From the NCBI GenBank assembly GCA_017052515.1, contig JAFHKR010000039.1, positions 930,001 through 994,000 of the forward strand: 64,000 nt of DNA, written 5' to 3'. This DNA is from Fictibacillus nanhaiensis (GTDB lineage Bacteria; Bacillota; Bacilli; Bacillales; Fictibacillaceae). The translations under genes and the position numbers were made by a program. Within the stretch, counting starts at the first letter, position 1, and each line of letters starts with the position of its first letter. Below, in pieces: positions 19,000-29,499 of this stretch. Below the pieces are notes generated by a model. The model was not told where the DNA came from. It searched no databases and saw only the letters and a program-made list of their open reading frames with translations.

Positions 19000-20258
19000 A
19001 TGGCTAAAAAGGTGAAAAACCGCTGGCTGATTGCTGCAGCTGCTGTAGGTATTCATATATCAATTGGGTCTGTCTATTCATGGAGTGTATTTACAAACCC
19101 TCTCCGGGAAGAACACAATTGGGGGCTAAGTGAAATTTCTCTAACGTTTAGTATCGCAATCTTGTTTCTAGGTTTATCTGCTGCTTTTATGGGGCATTTT
19201 GTTGAACGGTATGGACCTCGAAAATCTGGCATCATAGCCTCAGTATGTTTTGGGGCGGGATTGTTAGGCTCAGGGTTCGCTGATCAATTAGGTTCTATTT
19301 ATCTGCTTTATTTTTTTACGGTGCATTAGGTGGGATCGGACTAGGAATTGGCTACATCACTCCGGTCTCTTCCCTTGTAAAATGGTTTCCTGATCGAAGA
19401 GGATTAGCGACAGGTCTTGCTATAATGGGATTTGGATTTGCGTCACTTATCGCAAGTCCTGTTATTGCGAGACTGATAGCAGGTATAGGAATTTCAAATA
19501 CTTTTTACGTATTAGGCGCCGTTTATTTTACGATCATGTTTCTTTCTTCCTTATATCTTACACCACCTCCAAAGAACTGGCAGCCAGAAGGTATGAATGA
19601 AAAAAGTAAGAAAGATGAGAGTCAAACAAAAGATCTTGCCCAGTTAACTGCCAACGAAGCGGTTAAAACGATTCGTTTTTGGGCTTTATGGGCGATGTTG
19701 TTCATCAATGTTACATGCGGGATCGCCATTATTTCGGTAGCATCTCCAATGGCACAAGATATTGCAGGTCTGAGTGCTGCTTCAGCAGCTACGATGGTCG
19801 GTATCATGGGGTTATTTAACGGTTTTGGAAGGATCGGTTGGGCATCGATTTCTGATTATATCGGTCGTCCAAATGTATACACTACGTTTTTCGCAATACA
19901 AACAGTGGCATTCGTACTTTTACCGAATGTTACGAATGCTTTTTTCTTTCAGTTGCTTCTCTATTTAATACTTACCTGCTATGGAGGTGGATTTGCTTCT
20001 ATACCTGCCTATATAGGAGATTTATTTGGTACGAAGCAACTTGGAGCTATTCATGGATACATTTTAACGGCATGGGCTGCCGCTGGACTAGTCGGTCCTT
20101 TAGTTGTTTCGTGGATCCGTGAAACGACTAATAGTTATTCCTTAACGCTTTATATCTTTACAGGTGCATTTGTAGTAGCACTTGCCATCTCACTCCTTAT
20201 CCGGATTAATATTCGAAACGTAAGAAAAGAAAACAGTCAGTCCCATGTTGCTAGTTGA
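19000..20258 (+). pseudogene. OFA-family oxalate/formate MFS antiporter, frameshifted
   Basis: Two adjacent frames together encode an approximately 419-residue 12-segment MFS protein. The first part (19000-19331) begins MAKKVKNRWLIAAAAVGIH with the OFA hallmark GSVYSWSVF; the second runs from just after the break to 20258 and begins GALGGIGLGIGYITP. The break is at a run of seven T (19311-19317); one extra T would restore LLYFFYGALGG without a stop. The position after formate dehydrogenase fits formate or oxalate exchange. It may be a true pseudogene, a slippage-regulated gene, or a homopolymer sequencing error. The ribosome binding site AGAGGAG is intact. Confidence 0.85.
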
Positions 20259-20282
20259 CCGTAATTGACTTCTTATTAGAAG

Positions 20283-20310
20283 AAGCTTGGCATAGATGCC
20301 AAGCTTTTTT
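20283..20310. terminator. Bidirectional terminator between the OFA gene and gltC
   Basis: AAGCTTGGCA pairs perfectly with TGCCAAGCTT around a TAGA loop, followed by T on the plus strand; it lies between convergent genes. Confidence 0.9.
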
Positions 20311-20323
20311 AGTTCACATAAAA

Positions 20324-21226
20324 TTATTGATATTGCTCTAGTACAGAGAAAAACTTAATCACAAATTCAAAGAAAACTTGTTCGGCAGGTGCAAGTTCAC
20401 GACTTCTAGGGGTAATGATTCCCACTGTGCGTTTAACATCTGGTATCTCTATCGGTATTTTTACTGTATAACGTGGCTTCGTTTCATAAAAGGAACTATC
20501 GGGTAAAAGGGTAACACCCATACTAGCCGTTACTAGCCCTTTAATCGCATCTAGATCTTCACCTTCACAAGCAATCTTAGGAACGAAGCCTGATTCTTTG
20601 CAAGCGTTAACTACTACATCTCGTAAAATATACCCATCTGGAAATAGAACGAATTCATCATTTCTTAAATCACTCAATAATAAACTTCTTTTTTCTGCTA
20701 ACAAATGTTGTTCAGGTAGTAGTGCTGATATTTTTTCAGTGAACAGGATATGTCCTTCTAAATCAGGATCATTAGTAAGAACAGGTCCTAAAAAAGCGAG
20801 ATCTATATCACCGCTTTTTACGCTTTCTGTAAGAAATCGATAGGAACCTTGCCTTAAGTGAAAGGCAATATTGGGATGTTCGCGCTTAAAAGCTGACACG
20901 ACCGTAGGCAAAAGATGACCTGCCAGACTAGTAGGAAATCCGATTTTAATCGTACCTCTTTCAGGATCTAAGTATTCATCAATTTGTTTTCTTGCATGAT
21001 CGATTGCTTTCATAGCTGTTTTTGCATGTGTCAAGAACAGCTTACCAACAGGAGAGAGCTTAATATTCCGACCTTCTCTTTCAAATAAGTCAACGCCAAG
21101 TTCTGCTTCTAAGTTTGCGATCTGACGGCTGACTGCAGATTGTGCAACATGTAACGCAATCGCTGCTTCTGAAACATGTTCTCGTTCTGCAACTTCAATA
21201 AAATACTGTAATTGTCTGAATTCCAT
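20324..21226 (-). CDS. gltC: LysR-type activator of glutamate synthase, GltC
   Basis: The 300-residue LysR regulator has an N-terminal winged helix-turn-helix (residues 1-60, HVSEAAIALHVAQSAVSRQI) and a two-lobed effector domain (about 90-295). Length, the ELGVDLFEREGRNIKLSP segment and the C-terminal FSVLEQYQ agree with B. subtilis GltC. It activates gltAB, with 2-oxoglutarate stimulating and glutamate inhibiting. ATG at 21226 gives the family N-terminus MEFRQLQYF; five upstream codons are unlikely. The gene diverges from gltA over a shared 137-base region holding the GltC dyad, so it probably also autoregulates. Confidence 0.95.
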   Translation of the reverse strand: MEFRQLQYFIEVAEREHVSEAAIALHVAQSAVSRQIANLEAELGVDLFEREGRNIKLSPVGKLFLTHAKTAMKAIDHARKQIDEYLDPERGTIKIGFPTSLAGHLLPTVVSAFKREHPNIAFHLRQGSYRFLTESVKSGDIDLAFLGPVLTNDPDLEGHILFTEKISALLPEQHLLAEKRSLLLSDLRNDEFVLFPDGYILRDVVVNACKESGFVPKIACEGEDLDAIKGLVTASMGVTLLPDSSFYETKPRYTVKIPIEIPDVKRTVGIITPRSRELAPAEQVFFEFVIKFFSVLEQYQ

Positions 21227-21245
21227 GCTTGTCACAACCAATCAT

Positions 21246-21258
21246 TCTCATTTTGAGA
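21246..21258 (+). promoter_or_regulatory. GltC operator (box I)
   Basis: TCTCATTTTGAGA is an interrupted dyad matching the ATCTCATTTTGAGAT box I known for B. subtilis gltA. It sits 35 bases upstream of the putative gltA -35 element and 20 bases from the gltC start codon. Confidence 0.8.
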
Positions 21259-21280
21259 TCGTTTTAATCTAAATTATATA

Positions 21281-21309
21281 TTGTTTCGATTAATTATAAA
21301 ACCTAAACT
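21281..21309 (+). promoter_or_regulatory. gltA promoter
   Basis: TTGTTT and TAAACT are 17 bases apart, downstream of the GltC dyad and 55 bases before the gltA start. The weak -35 fits an activator-dependent promoter. Confidence 0.55.
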
Positions 21310-21363
21310 AAATGAAAGAAAGTTTCGAATATTTCAGTTGATAAACATAAGGGGGAGTTCAAA

Positions 21364-24300
21364 ATGACCTTTAGTCAATTTCCAGAACCACAAGGTTTAT
21401 ATAATCCGAAGAACGAACATGACGCTTGTGGCATTGGTCTATATGCTCATTTAAAAGGGCATGCTACCCATGAGATTGTTGAAAAAGGACTTCATATGCT
21501 ATGCCAGCTTGATCACCGAGGAGGACAAGGAAGTGATCCTTTAACGGGAGATGGAGCCGGCTTGTTGACAAAGATACCGCATAATTTTTTTAAAAAGGTA
21601 ACTGATTTTGATCTGCCTGAAAATGGACGTTACGGGGTAGGGATGATCTTTTTCCCAAATGATACAGAAGCTCAACAGAAATTAGAAAATCAAATTAATC
21701 AAATTATTATTCAAGAAGGACAACAATTACTCGGCTGGAGAACGGTACCCGTAAACGATAAAACGATTGGGAAAAAGGCACAGGAAACTTGTCCTTTAAT
21801 TAAGCAAGTCTTCATCGCTTCTCATGATGCGTTCTCAGAGAATCTAGTTTTTGAGAGAAAACTATTCGTAATCAGAAAACAAGTAGAGCACTGGGCAAGA
21901 AAACAAGGACTTCAAACGTATTTTGCTAGTCTATCATCACAAACCATCGTATATAAAGGTTTATTAACTCCAGAACAAGTAGATGCCTTTTATTATGATC
22001 TACAAGATAGGGATTTCGTGTCCCCATTCGCTTTAGTGCATTCCCGTTTTAGCACAAATACGTTTCCGACGTGGGAACGAGCTCATCCGAATCGATACCT
22101 AATCCATAACGGCGAAATTAATACGTTACAAGGCAACATGAACTGGATGAAGGCTCGGGAAAAGCAGTTCGTGTCTGAAGCATTTGCAGAAGATATTGAA
22201 AAATTACTTCCTATTCTTGATGCTGATGGCAGTGATTCTTCTATTCTAGATCAAGCCTTTGAATTTTTTGTACTTGCAGGGAGAAAACCTTCTCATACGG
22301 CTATGATGCTTATCCCGGAACCATGGAGTGAGAATCCTCATCTAGAAAAAGACAGAAGAGCTTTTTATGAGTATCATAGTTGTCTGATGGAGCCATGGGA
22401 CGGACCAACAGCGATTTCTTTCACAGACGGGAATCAAATTGGAGCGATACTGGACCGAAACGGTCTACGTCCGGCGAGATACTATGTAACAAAGGATGAT
22501 TACATTATATTCTCATCTGAGGTAGGAGTTATTGACGTTGAAGAAGAGAATGTTTTATACAAAGAGAGATTAAGTCCAGGAAGAATGCTTTTGATAGATT
22601 TACAAGAAGGTAGAATCATTACAGACAATGAGATCAAAACCGAAATGGCTAGTAAAGAACCGTACGAATTATGGCTGACAAATGGATTGCATCATCTTGA
22701 TGAAGATGGTGAAGAGTCAGGGATTATCTTAGAAAATGTAAGAAGTAAACAAAGAGCATTTGGATATACGTATGAAGATATCCATAAATATTTAATTCCT
22801 GTCATTACAGAAGGAAAAGACCCTATTGGGTCTATGGGTAATGATACACCTTTAGCTGTTTTGTCTGATAATCCTCAATCCCTATTTAATTATTTTAAGC
22901 AGCTATTTGCTCAAGTTACCAATCCACCAATCGATGCCATTCGTGAGAAGATTGTCACGTCTACGATGACGCTGCTTGGAGCTGAAGGAAATCTTTTGCA
23001 TCCAGGACCACAGAACGCTAAGAGAATTCAATTGAATTCTCCTGTGTTAACAACAAATGAGTTTAATCAAATTACAGATAACATGATTTATGAATTTAAA
23101 ACGGCTGTTCTGCAAACTTTATTTTCTGAAGATTTAGAAATCGGATTGCAATCTCTATTTAAAAATGCGGCAGAAGCCATTCAAGATGGAGCAACGTTAT
23201 TAATTTTGTCAGACAGAGAAATGAATAAATCTTCTATTCCTATTCCGGTCTTACTTGCTGTAAGTTCTCTGCATCATCATCTTGTAAAAGAAGGACTCCG
23301 GACAAAAGTAAGTTTGATCGTTGAATCAGGTGAAGCTAGAGAAGTTCATCATTTTGCAGCGCTCATTGGATACGGAGCAGATGCAATCTATCCATATCTA
23401 ACTTATAAGACATTTGAAGAAGCGATTCAGAATGAACATATCAACCTTTCTTTGTCAGAAACAGTTAAAACGTATAAACGAGGAATTACTGATGGAATCG
23501 TTAAAGTAATGTCGAAAATGGGAATTTCAACGGTTCAGAGTTATCGTGGGGCCCAAATTTTTGAAGCAGTCGGAATCGGTAAAGAAGTAATCGATCGTTA
23601 TTTCCCTGCTACCGCATCACAAATAGATGGCATCACATTAGCAGAGATCGAAAAAGAGTCAACACTAAGACATCAACTAGGCTATAAAGAAACGATCGAT
23701 GACACTTTGGATTCAGGAAGTGATTTTCAATGGAGAAGTACTGGTGAACATCATGCCTTTAATCCAAAAACGATTCATACCCTTCAATGGGCATGTCGTA
23801 AGAATGATTACTCATTGTTTAAAACGTTCTCCAAGCTAGCAGATGAGGAAAGAACAACTTTCTTAAGAAACTTATTCTCGTTTGCGCCCGAAACAACGTC
23901 TATACCACTAGAAGAAGTTGAACCAGTTGAAGAGATTGTAAAACGCTTCAAAACAGGCGCGATGTCTTTTGGCTCTCTTAGTCAAGAAGCACATGAATCT
24001 CTAGCTATTGCGATGAATCGCTTGGGTGGAAAAAGCAATAGTGGTGAAGGCGGAGAAGATCCAGCCCGTTTTCTTCCTGATGAACTTGGCAATAACCGTA
24101 GAAGCAGTATTAAACAAGTAGCTTCAGGTAGATTCGGTGTAAAAAGCCACTATCTCGTAAATGCAGATGAACTGCAGATCAAGATGGCACAAGGAGCTAA
24201 ACCAGGTGAAGGGGGACAGTTGCCTGGCAATAAAGTTTATCCTTGGGTAGCAGATGTTCGTGGATCAACGCCAGGAGTAGGACTGATCTCCCCGCCTCCA

Positions 24301-25920
24301 CATCATGATATCTATTCGATCGAGGATATGGCCCAACTGATTCATGACCTAAAGAACGCTAATCGCGAAGCTAGAATCAGTGTGAAGCTTGTAGCTAAAT
24401 CTGGAGTTGGAACGATTGCGGCTGGTGTCGCAAAGGGCGCAGCAGATGTGATTGTAATTAGTGGTTATGATGGAGGAACAGGTGCTTCACCGAAAACAAG
24501 TATTAAACATACTGGTCTTCCTTGGGAGTTAGGACTTGCTGAAACGCACCAAACGTTGATGCTTAATGGACTTCGTGAACGTGTAACACTTGAGACAGAC
24601 GGAAAGCTGATGACAGGTAAGGATATTGTGCTTGCAGCATTGTTAGGTGCAGAAGAATACGGCTTTGCAACAGCACCACTTGTTGTATTAGGATGCGTCA
24701 TGATGCGTGCTTGCCATCTTGATACCTGTCCTGTTGGTGTAGCGACACAGAATCCTGAATTACGGAAAAAATATATGGGTGATCCTGAACACGTAGTAAA
24801 CTACATGAGATTTGTAGCTGAAGAAATTCGTGAAATTATGGCTGAACTTGGCTTCCGTACGATGGAGGAAATGGTCGGGCGTACTGATGTATTAAAAGTG
24901 GGAGATCGTGCAAAAAAACACTGGAAAGCGAAGCATCTCGACTTATCAAAACTCCTTTATCAAGCAGGAGGTATTCGTACGAAACAGATTTCTCAAAATC
25001 ATAAGATCGATCAATCCCTTGATATGAATCACATACTACCTGATCTCCAGACAGCATTAGAAACGAAGAAATCTGTTTCACTCAACTTACCGATCAAAAA
25101 CACGAATCGTGTAGCCGGTACGATTGCTGGTAGTGAAATTACAAAACGATTCGGTGAAGAAGGTCTTTCAGAAGATACTGTTACTCTTAACTTTACTGGA
25201 TCTGCTGGTCAAAGCTTTGGAGCATTCGTGCCACGTGGCATGACGCTTTATCTGAACGGAGACAGCAATGATTATTTTGGTAAAGGATTGTCTGGCGGAA
25301 AATTAATTGTTGCACCACCTAAATCAGCAGAGTATTTAGCTGATGACAATGTTATCCTAGGAAACGTTGCTTTTTATGGAGCTACAAGTGGTGATGCATA
25401 TATTAATGGATTGGCTGGTGAAAGATTCGCGGTTAGAAACAGTGGAGCTAACATTGTTGTTGAAGGAATCGGAGATCATGGTTGTGAATATATGACTGGT
25501 GGTCGAGTAGTTGTCTTAGGAGATGTTGGAAAGAACTTTGGAGCAGGTATGAGTGGAGGCATTGCCTACATCTACACGCATCAGCCACTTTTATTGAAGC
25601 AGTTATGTAACAAAGAAGGTATTGAGTTTGAGCGATTAATCGATTCTGAAGAAACAGAAACAGTCAAGCAGATGGTCATTCAACATTTTTCATACACTCA
25701 AAGTAAAAAAGCTGCAGCTATTTTACAAAATTGGAAATTACAACATTCGCATTTTGTGAAAGTCATTCCATCTGACTATAAGGAAATGATCAAGAAAATA
25801 GAAGAAGAGAAAAAAGCAGGTTATTCAGAAGATGAAGCGATCATGAATGCTTTTGAAGCTGGATCAAGCTCAGCGAAAGCAAGCGGCAGACCTGGACCAA
25901 CAAAATTAATTCTGAAATAA
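21364..25920 (+). CDS. gltA: Glutamate synthase large subunit
   Basis: The 1518-residue subunit makes glutamate from glutamine and 2-oxoglutarate. The N-terminal class II amidotransferase domain carries the nucleophile cysteine in HDACGIG (about residue 22), preceded by a short propeptide. Central and FMN/synthase domains follow (SNSGEGGEDP, GGTGASPKTS), then a 3Fe-4S ligand group in CHLDTCPVG and the C-terminal GXGXG-repeat beta-helix (GDHGCEYMTGG). Length equals the family norm (about 1520). The ribosome binding site is GGGGGAG. gltB follows after 25 bases, forming the classic operon. Confidence 0.97.
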   Translation: MTFSQFPEPQGLYNPKNEHDACGIGLYAHLKGHATHEIVEKGLHMLCQLDHRGGQGSDPLTGDGAGLLTKIPHNFFKKVTDFDLPENGRYGVGMIFFPNDTEAQQKLENQINQIIIQEGQQLLGWRTVPVNDKTIGKKAQETCPLIKQVFIASHDAFSENLVFERKLFVIRKQVEHWARKQGLQTYFASLSSQTIVYKGLLTPEQVDAFYYDLQDRDFVSPFALVHSRFSTNTFPTWERAHPNRYLIHNGEINTLQGNMNWMKAREKQFVSEAFAEDIEKLLPILDADGSDSSILDQAFEFFVLAGRKPSHTAMMLIPEPWSENPHLEKDRRAFYEYHSCLMEPWDGPTAISFTDGNQIGAILDRNGLRPARYYVTKDDYIIFSSEVGVIDVEEENVLYKERLSPGRMLLIDLQEGRIITDNEIKTEMASKEPYELWLTNGLHHLDEDGEESGIILENVRSKQRAFGYTYEDIHKYLIPVITEGKDPIGSMGNDTPLAVLSDNPQSLFNYFKQLFAQVTNPPIDAIREKIVTSTMTLLGAEGNLLHPGPQNAKRIQLNSPVLTTNEFNQITDNMIYEFKTAVLQTLFSEDLEIGLQSLFKNAAEAIQDGATLLILSDREMNKSSIPIPVLLAVSSLHHHLVKEGLRTKVSLIVESGEAREVHHFAALIGYGADAIYPYLTYKTFEEAIQNEHINLSLSETVKTYKRGITDGIVKVMSKMGISTVQSYRGAQIFEAVGIGKEVIDRYFPATASQIDGITLAEIEKESTLRHQLGYKETIDDTLDSGSDFQWRSTGEHHAFNPKTIHTLQWACRKNDYSLFKTFSKLADEERTTFLRNLFSFAPETTSIPLEEVEPVEEIVKRFKTGAMSFGSLSQEAHESLAIAMNRLGGKSNSGEGGEDPARFLPDELGNNRRSSIKQVASGRFGVKSHYLVNADELQIKMAQGAKPGEGGQLPGNKVYPWVADVRGSTPGVGLISPPPHHDIYSIEDMAQLIHDLKNANREARISVKLVAKSGVGTIAAGVAKGAADVIVISGYDGGTGASPKTSIKHTGLPWELGLAETHQTLMLNGLRERVTLETDGKLMTGKDIVLAALLGAEEYGFATAPLVVLGCVMMRACHLDTCPVGVATQNPELRKKYMGDPEHVVNYMRFVAEEIREIMAELGFRTMEEMVGRTDVLKVGDRAKKHWKAKHLDLSKLLYQAGGIRTKQISQNHKIDQSLDMNHILPDLQTALETKKSVSLNLPIKNTNRVAGTIAGSEITKRFGEEGLSEDTVTLNFTGSAGQSFGAFVPRGMTLYLNGDSNDYFGKGLSGGKLIVAPPKSAEYLADDNVILGNVAFYGATSGDAYINGLAGERFAVRNSGANIVVEGIGDHGCEYMTGGRVVVLGDVGKNFGAGMSGGIAYIYTHQPLLLKQLCNKEGIEFERLIDSEETETVKQMVIQHFSYTQSKKAAAILQNWKLQHSHFVKVIPSDYKEMIKKIEEEKKAGYSEDEAIMNAFEAGSSSAKASGRPGPTKLILK

Positions 25921-25945
25921 AATGAGATGAGGGGAGAGATGTTAA

Positions 25946-27424
25946 ATGGGAAAACCAACAGGATTTTTGGAGTACCCAAGAGAAGAAACGATAGAGAGAA
26001 AGCCTCTCCAGCGTCTTAAAGATTGGAAAGAATATACGGAAAAACAACCTGAAGATATGTTGAAAAGGCAAGGCGCTAGATGTATGGATTGCGGAACACC
26101 TTTTTGTCATATCGGTATAGAGATTAATGGGGCTGCGTCTGGCTGTCCCATTAACAACCTGATTCCAGAGTGGAACGACCTTGTCTACAGAGGAAAATGG
26201 AAAGAAGCTCTGGACCGTCTATTAAAAACAAACAATTTTCCTGAATTCACAGGTCGTGTTTGTCCCGCTCCTTGTGAAGGCTCATGTACAGTTGAGTTAG
26301 CTGGCCCTGCTGTTACGATAAAGAACATTGAAAAAGCAATCATTGATAAAGGTTTTGAAAATGGCTGGATTCAACCTAGAATTCCAGATAAAAGAACAGG
26401 AAAAAAGATCGCTATCGTTGGATCAGGACCAGCTGGGCTTGCAGCTGCAGATCAGCTGAACCAAGCGGGTCATTCTGTTACCGTTTATGAAAGAGCAAAT
26501 AGAGCTGGCGGATTGTTAACCTATGGAATTCCTAACATGAAGTTAGATAAGGATGTAGTGGAAAGACGGATCAAATTATTAAGACAAGAGGGCATTGATT
26601 TTATCCTTAACACAGAGGTAGGAAAAGATATTACTTCTGAAGAACTGAAAAATCATTTCGACTCCATTATTCTTTGTACAGGAGCACAAAAACAAAGAGA
26701 TTTGACTCTTCCTGGAAGAGAAGCAGAAGGTGTTCATTTTGCTATGAACTATCTCACTCAAGCTACGAAAAGATTATTAAATATTGAAGTTTCAGAGCCA
26801 TTCATTGATGCAGAAGGTAAACATGTCATCGTAATCGGTGGTGGTGACACGGGTGCTGACTGCGTGGCAACAGCTCTTAGACAAAAGTGCAAGAGTGTCG
26901 TCCAATTTGGAAAACATCCTAAACTTCCTGAAGTACGTAGTGAAGCTAACATGTGGCCGGAGCAACCTAATATTTTTACAATGGACTATGCTTATGAGGA
27001 AGCGACAGCTCAATACGGTCAAGATCCTAGGGAGTATTCTGTTCAAACAAAGAAACTCGTATCAGATCAAGACGGTCGTCTGAGAGAACTTCATACGGTT
27101 CAAATGCAACGTACGTCAGATGATGCTGGAAATTTGGTTTTTAAAGAAATTCCTGGATCCGAACAGATTTGGCCAGCAGACCTTGTTTTCATCGCTATTG
27201 GCTTTGAGGGCGCAGAACTGCCAGTCTTAAAAGAATTTGGAGTTGAGATCAAAAACAACAAAGTTGATGCTAAACATGGTGATTATCGGACAAATATAGA
27301 TGGCGTATTTGCTGCAGGTGACTCTAGACGTGGTCAGAGTTTAATCGTTTGGGCGATTCAAGAAGGGCGTGATTGTGCACGTCAAGTTGACCTATCGTTG
27401 ATGGGTAGTACGGTTTTGCCTTAA
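25946..27424 (+). CDS. gltB: Glutamate synthase small subunit
   Basis: The 492-residue flavoprotein takes electrons from NADPH and passes them to GltA. N-terminal cysteines ([19 protein letters not shown]) bind 4Fe-4S clusters. [18 protein letters not shown] near residue 155 binds FAD and GGGDTGADC near residue 300 binds NADPH. Length matches B. subtilis GltB (493). It has its own ribosome binding site (GAGGGGAGAG). The following gap holds only a weak hairpin (AAAAGC/GCTTTT, 27453-27470), a possible inefficient terminator. Confidence 0.97.
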   Translation: MGKPTGFLEYPREETIERKPLQRLKDWKEYTEKQPEDMLKRQGARCMDCGTPFCHIGIEINGAASGCPINNLIPEWNDLVYRGKWKEALDRLLKTNNFPEFTGRVCPAPCEGSCTVELAGPAVTIKNIEKAIIDKGFENGWIQPRIPDKRTGKKIAIVGSGPAGLAAADQLNQAGHSVTVYERANRAGGLLTYGIPNMKLDKDVVERRIKLLRQEGIDFILNTEVGKDITSEELKNHFDSIILCTGAQKQRDLTLPGREAEGVHFAMNYLTQATKRLLNIEVSEPFIDAEGKHVIVIGGGDTGADCVATALRQKCKSVVQFGKHPKLPEVRSEANMWPEQPNIFTMDYAYEEATAQYGQDPREYSVQTKKLVSDQDGRLRELHTVQMQRTSDDAGNLVFKEIPGSEQIWPADLVFIAIGFEGAELPVLKEFGVEIKNNKVDAKHGDYRTNIDGVFAAGDSRRGQSLIVWAIQEGRDCARQVDLSLMGSTVLP

Positions 27425-27530
27425 TACTTTTTTCCATGCTACAATAAACTCCAAAAGCCATAAGCTTTTTATCTATGATAAAATAAGGTTTAGGCAAAAA
27501 ACAATTCTTTTATTTATAAGGAGTAGACGC

Positions 27531-28460
27531 ATGGAAAAAGTACTTATTTTTGGACACAAAAATCCAGATACTGACACGATTACATCAGCGCTTGTTTATG
27601 CTGACTTAAAATCTAAATTAGGACAAAATGTAGAAGCCATTCGCCTAGGTGAGATTAATGGTGAAACACAATATGCATTAGATTATTTTAATGCAGAGCT
27701 TCCTAGACTTGTTGAACATGTCTCTGCTGAAACAAACGCAGTAATCTTAGTTGATCATAATGAACGTCAACAAAGCGCAAATGACATTGATAAAGTAAGA
27801 GTGTTAGAAGTTATTGATCACCATCGTATCGCAAACTTCGAAACGAGCGATCCTTTGTATTATCGTGCGGAGCCTGTTGGCTGTACGGCTACAATCTTGA
27901 ACAAGATATACAAAGAGAAAGGTGTTCAAGTTGAGAAAAATATTGCAGGACTTATGCTCTCTGCTATTATTTCTGACTCTTTGTTATTCAAATCACCTAC
28001 TTGTACAGAAGAGGATGTTGCTGCAGCACGCGAACTTGCTGAAATTGCAGGAGTAGATGCTGAAAAGTACGGTTTAGAAATGCTAAAAGCTGGAGCAGAC
28101 TTAAGTGATAAATCGGTAGAAGAGTTGATTTCACTTGATGCTAAAGAATTTAACATCGGTGAAAGTAAAATTGAAGTTGCTCAAGTGAATACGGTGGATG
28201 CTAGCGATGTAATGAAACATCAAGAAGAATTAGAATCAGCCATTACTAAAGTGATTGCTGATAAAGGGCTAGACCTATTCATGTTTGTTGTAACGGATAT
28301 TTTAACAAATGATTCAACAGCTTTAGCTCTTGGTAAGAAATCACAATCTGTTGAAGAAGCTTATAACGTTAAATTAGAAAACAATACAGCCGTTCTTAAA
28401 GGTGTTGTTTCTCGAAAAAAACAAATTGTACCTGTATTAACAGAAGCAATGAGTAAGTAG
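27531..28460 (+). CDS. ppaC: Manganese-dependent family II inorganic pyrophosphatase
   Basis: The 309-residue DHH-family enzyme hydrolyses pyrophosphate to drive biosynthesis. Metal-ligand motifs are [10 protein letters not shown] (residues 7-16), VDHNE and the DHH-like IDHHRIANF. The C-terminal substrate motif with SRKKQ near residue 295 is present. There are no inserted CBS domains, so it is the unregulated form. Length equals B. subtilis PpaC. The ribosome binding site is AAGGAG. It is monocistronic with a strong terminator. Confidence 0.95.
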   Translation: MEKVLIFGHKNPDTDTITSALVYADLKSKLGQNVEAIRLGEINGETQYALDYFNAELPRLVEHVSAETNAVILVDHNERQQSANDIDKVRVLEVIDHHRIANFETSDPLYYRAEPVGCTATILNKIYKEKGVQVEKNIAGLMLSAIISDSLLFKSPTCTEEDVAAARELAEIAGVDAEKYGLEMLKAGADLSDKSVEELISLDAKEFNIGESKIEVAQVNTVDASDVMKHQEELESAITKVIADKGLDLFMFVVTDILTNDSTALALGKKSQSVEEAYNVKLENNTAVLKGVVSRKKQIVPVLTEAMSK

Positions 28461-28470
28461 TATAAGTGCT

Positions 28471-28510
28471 AAAAGGGTAAAACCAAACACGAAGGTTTTA
28501 CCCTTTTATT
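28471..28510 (+). terminator. Intrinsic terminator of ppaC
   Basis: AAAAGGGTAAAACC pairs perfectly with GGTTTTACCCTTTT around a nine-base loop. Confidence 0.9.
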
Positions 28511-28546
28511 GTGCCATCCACTATTCGTGCTTCTTTAAAAACAGTA

Positions 28547-28574
28547 TTGACAATCTAAAAGAGACTGCTATCAT
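28547..28574 (+). promoter_or_regulatory. Promoter of the thiamine operon
   Basis: TTGACA and TATCAT with 16-base spacing lie about 30 bases before the TPP aptamer, so the aptamer would be near the transcript 5' end. Confidence 0.55.
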
Positions 28575-28604
28575 TTAAGTCAGAAACCAACTACATAAAA
28601 ACGA

Positions 28605-28697
28605 ACCACTAGGGGTGCCTTTTATAAGGCTGAGATCAAAGTGAAACTTTGAGACTCTTAGAACCTGATCTGGATTATACCAGCGTAGGGAAGTGGT
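28605..28697 (+). promoter_or_regulatory. TPP riboswitch (THI box) aptamer
   Basis: The conserved parts appear in order: P1 arms ACCACT (28605-28610) and AGTGGT (28692-28697), AGGGGTGCC, GGCTGAGA, then ACCTGATCTGG and CCAGCGTAGGGAAG. Thiamine pyrophosphate stabilises P1. The 3' P1 strand (GAAGTGGT) can alternatively pair with the terminator's left arm (ACCACTTTC), which gives a simple switch: TPP bound leads to termination, TPP absent to read-through. Confidence 0.97.
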
Positions 28698-28738
28698 GTT
28701 GCGGAGTATATATTCCTATGTTGAATTCTCCATATACA

Positions 28739-28768
28739 ACCACTTTCTTAGCTGAAAGTGGTTTTTTT
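28739..28768 (+). terminator. Riboswitch-controlled terminator
   Basis: ACCACTTTC pairs with GAAAGTGGT and is followed by T residues. Its left arm is complementary to the 3' P1 strand of the TPP aptamer. Confidence 0.9.
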
Positions 28769-28793
28769 GTTGGATAAAACAAGGAGGATTCAT

Positions 28794-29498
28794 ATGAACA
28801 CATTTACTGATATCTTGCGAGAAAGAGCGGCTTCTATTTGGGAAGCGAACCTTCAACATCCATTTGTTAGAGGAATTGCAGAAGGTGACCTTTCTTTAGA
28901 ATGCTTCCGGTATTATGTTTTACAAGATTCGTATTACCTATCTCATTTTGCAAGAATTCAGGCGATGGGAGCAGCAAGAGCAGAGGATTTGTATACGACT
29001 TCTAGGATGGCGGTACATGCACAAGGTACAAATGACGCTGAGTTAGGACTTCATGAGACGTTTATGAAACAGCTGGGGGTGACAGAGAAAGAACTGACAA
29101 GTTTTGAGCCCGCTCCAACTGCTTATCATTATACATCTCACCTTTACCGAGTAGCAGAGTCTGGAAGCTTAGGAGAAATCATTGCTGCCATTCTACCATG
29201 TTATTGGATCTATCAAGAAATAGGTGAAACGTTTAAAGGAGCAAAACCACAAGAGCCGATCTATCAGGAGTGGATCGCTGCATATGGCGGTGAATGGTTC
29301 TCAGAACTGGTAAACGAACAGATCGATAGATTGAATCAATTGGCTGAAAACGCAAGCGACCAGGAAAAAAGCAAAATGATTCAACATTTCTTAATTAGTT
29401 GTCAGTATGAGTATTCCTTTTGGGAGATGGCTTATACGTTAGAAAAATGGCCGATTCCATTCAGCCTAGCGACAACAACGACCGGGAGTGAAGCGTAG
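28794..29498 (+). CDS. tenA: Aminopyrimidine aminohydrolase (thiaminase II), TenA
   Basis: The 234-residue all-helical enzyme hydrolyses aminopyrimidine products of thiamine breakdown to hydroxymethylpyrimidine (salvage). Family segments include FRYYVLQDSYYL near residue 36, the catalytic cysteine in ILPCYWIYQE near residue 136, and FWEMAY with a glutamate near the C-terminus. ATG at 28794 follows AAGGAGG; the longer frame starts within the terminator. It is the first gene after the TPP riboswitch and abuts ykoE by one base, so salvage enzyme and uptake system share control. Confidence 0.95.
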   Translation: MNTFTDILRERAASIWEANLQHPFVRGIAEGDLSLECFRYYVLQDSYYLSHFARIQAMGAARAEDLYTTSRMAVHAQGTNDAELGLHETFMKQLGVTEKELTSFEPAPTAYHYTSHLYRVAESGSLGEIIAAILPCYWIYQEIGETFKGAKPQEPIYQEWIAAYGGEWFSELVNEQIDRLNQLAENASDQEKSKMIQHFLISCQYEYSFWEMAYTLEKWPIPFSLATTTTGSEA

Positions 29499-29499
29499 C

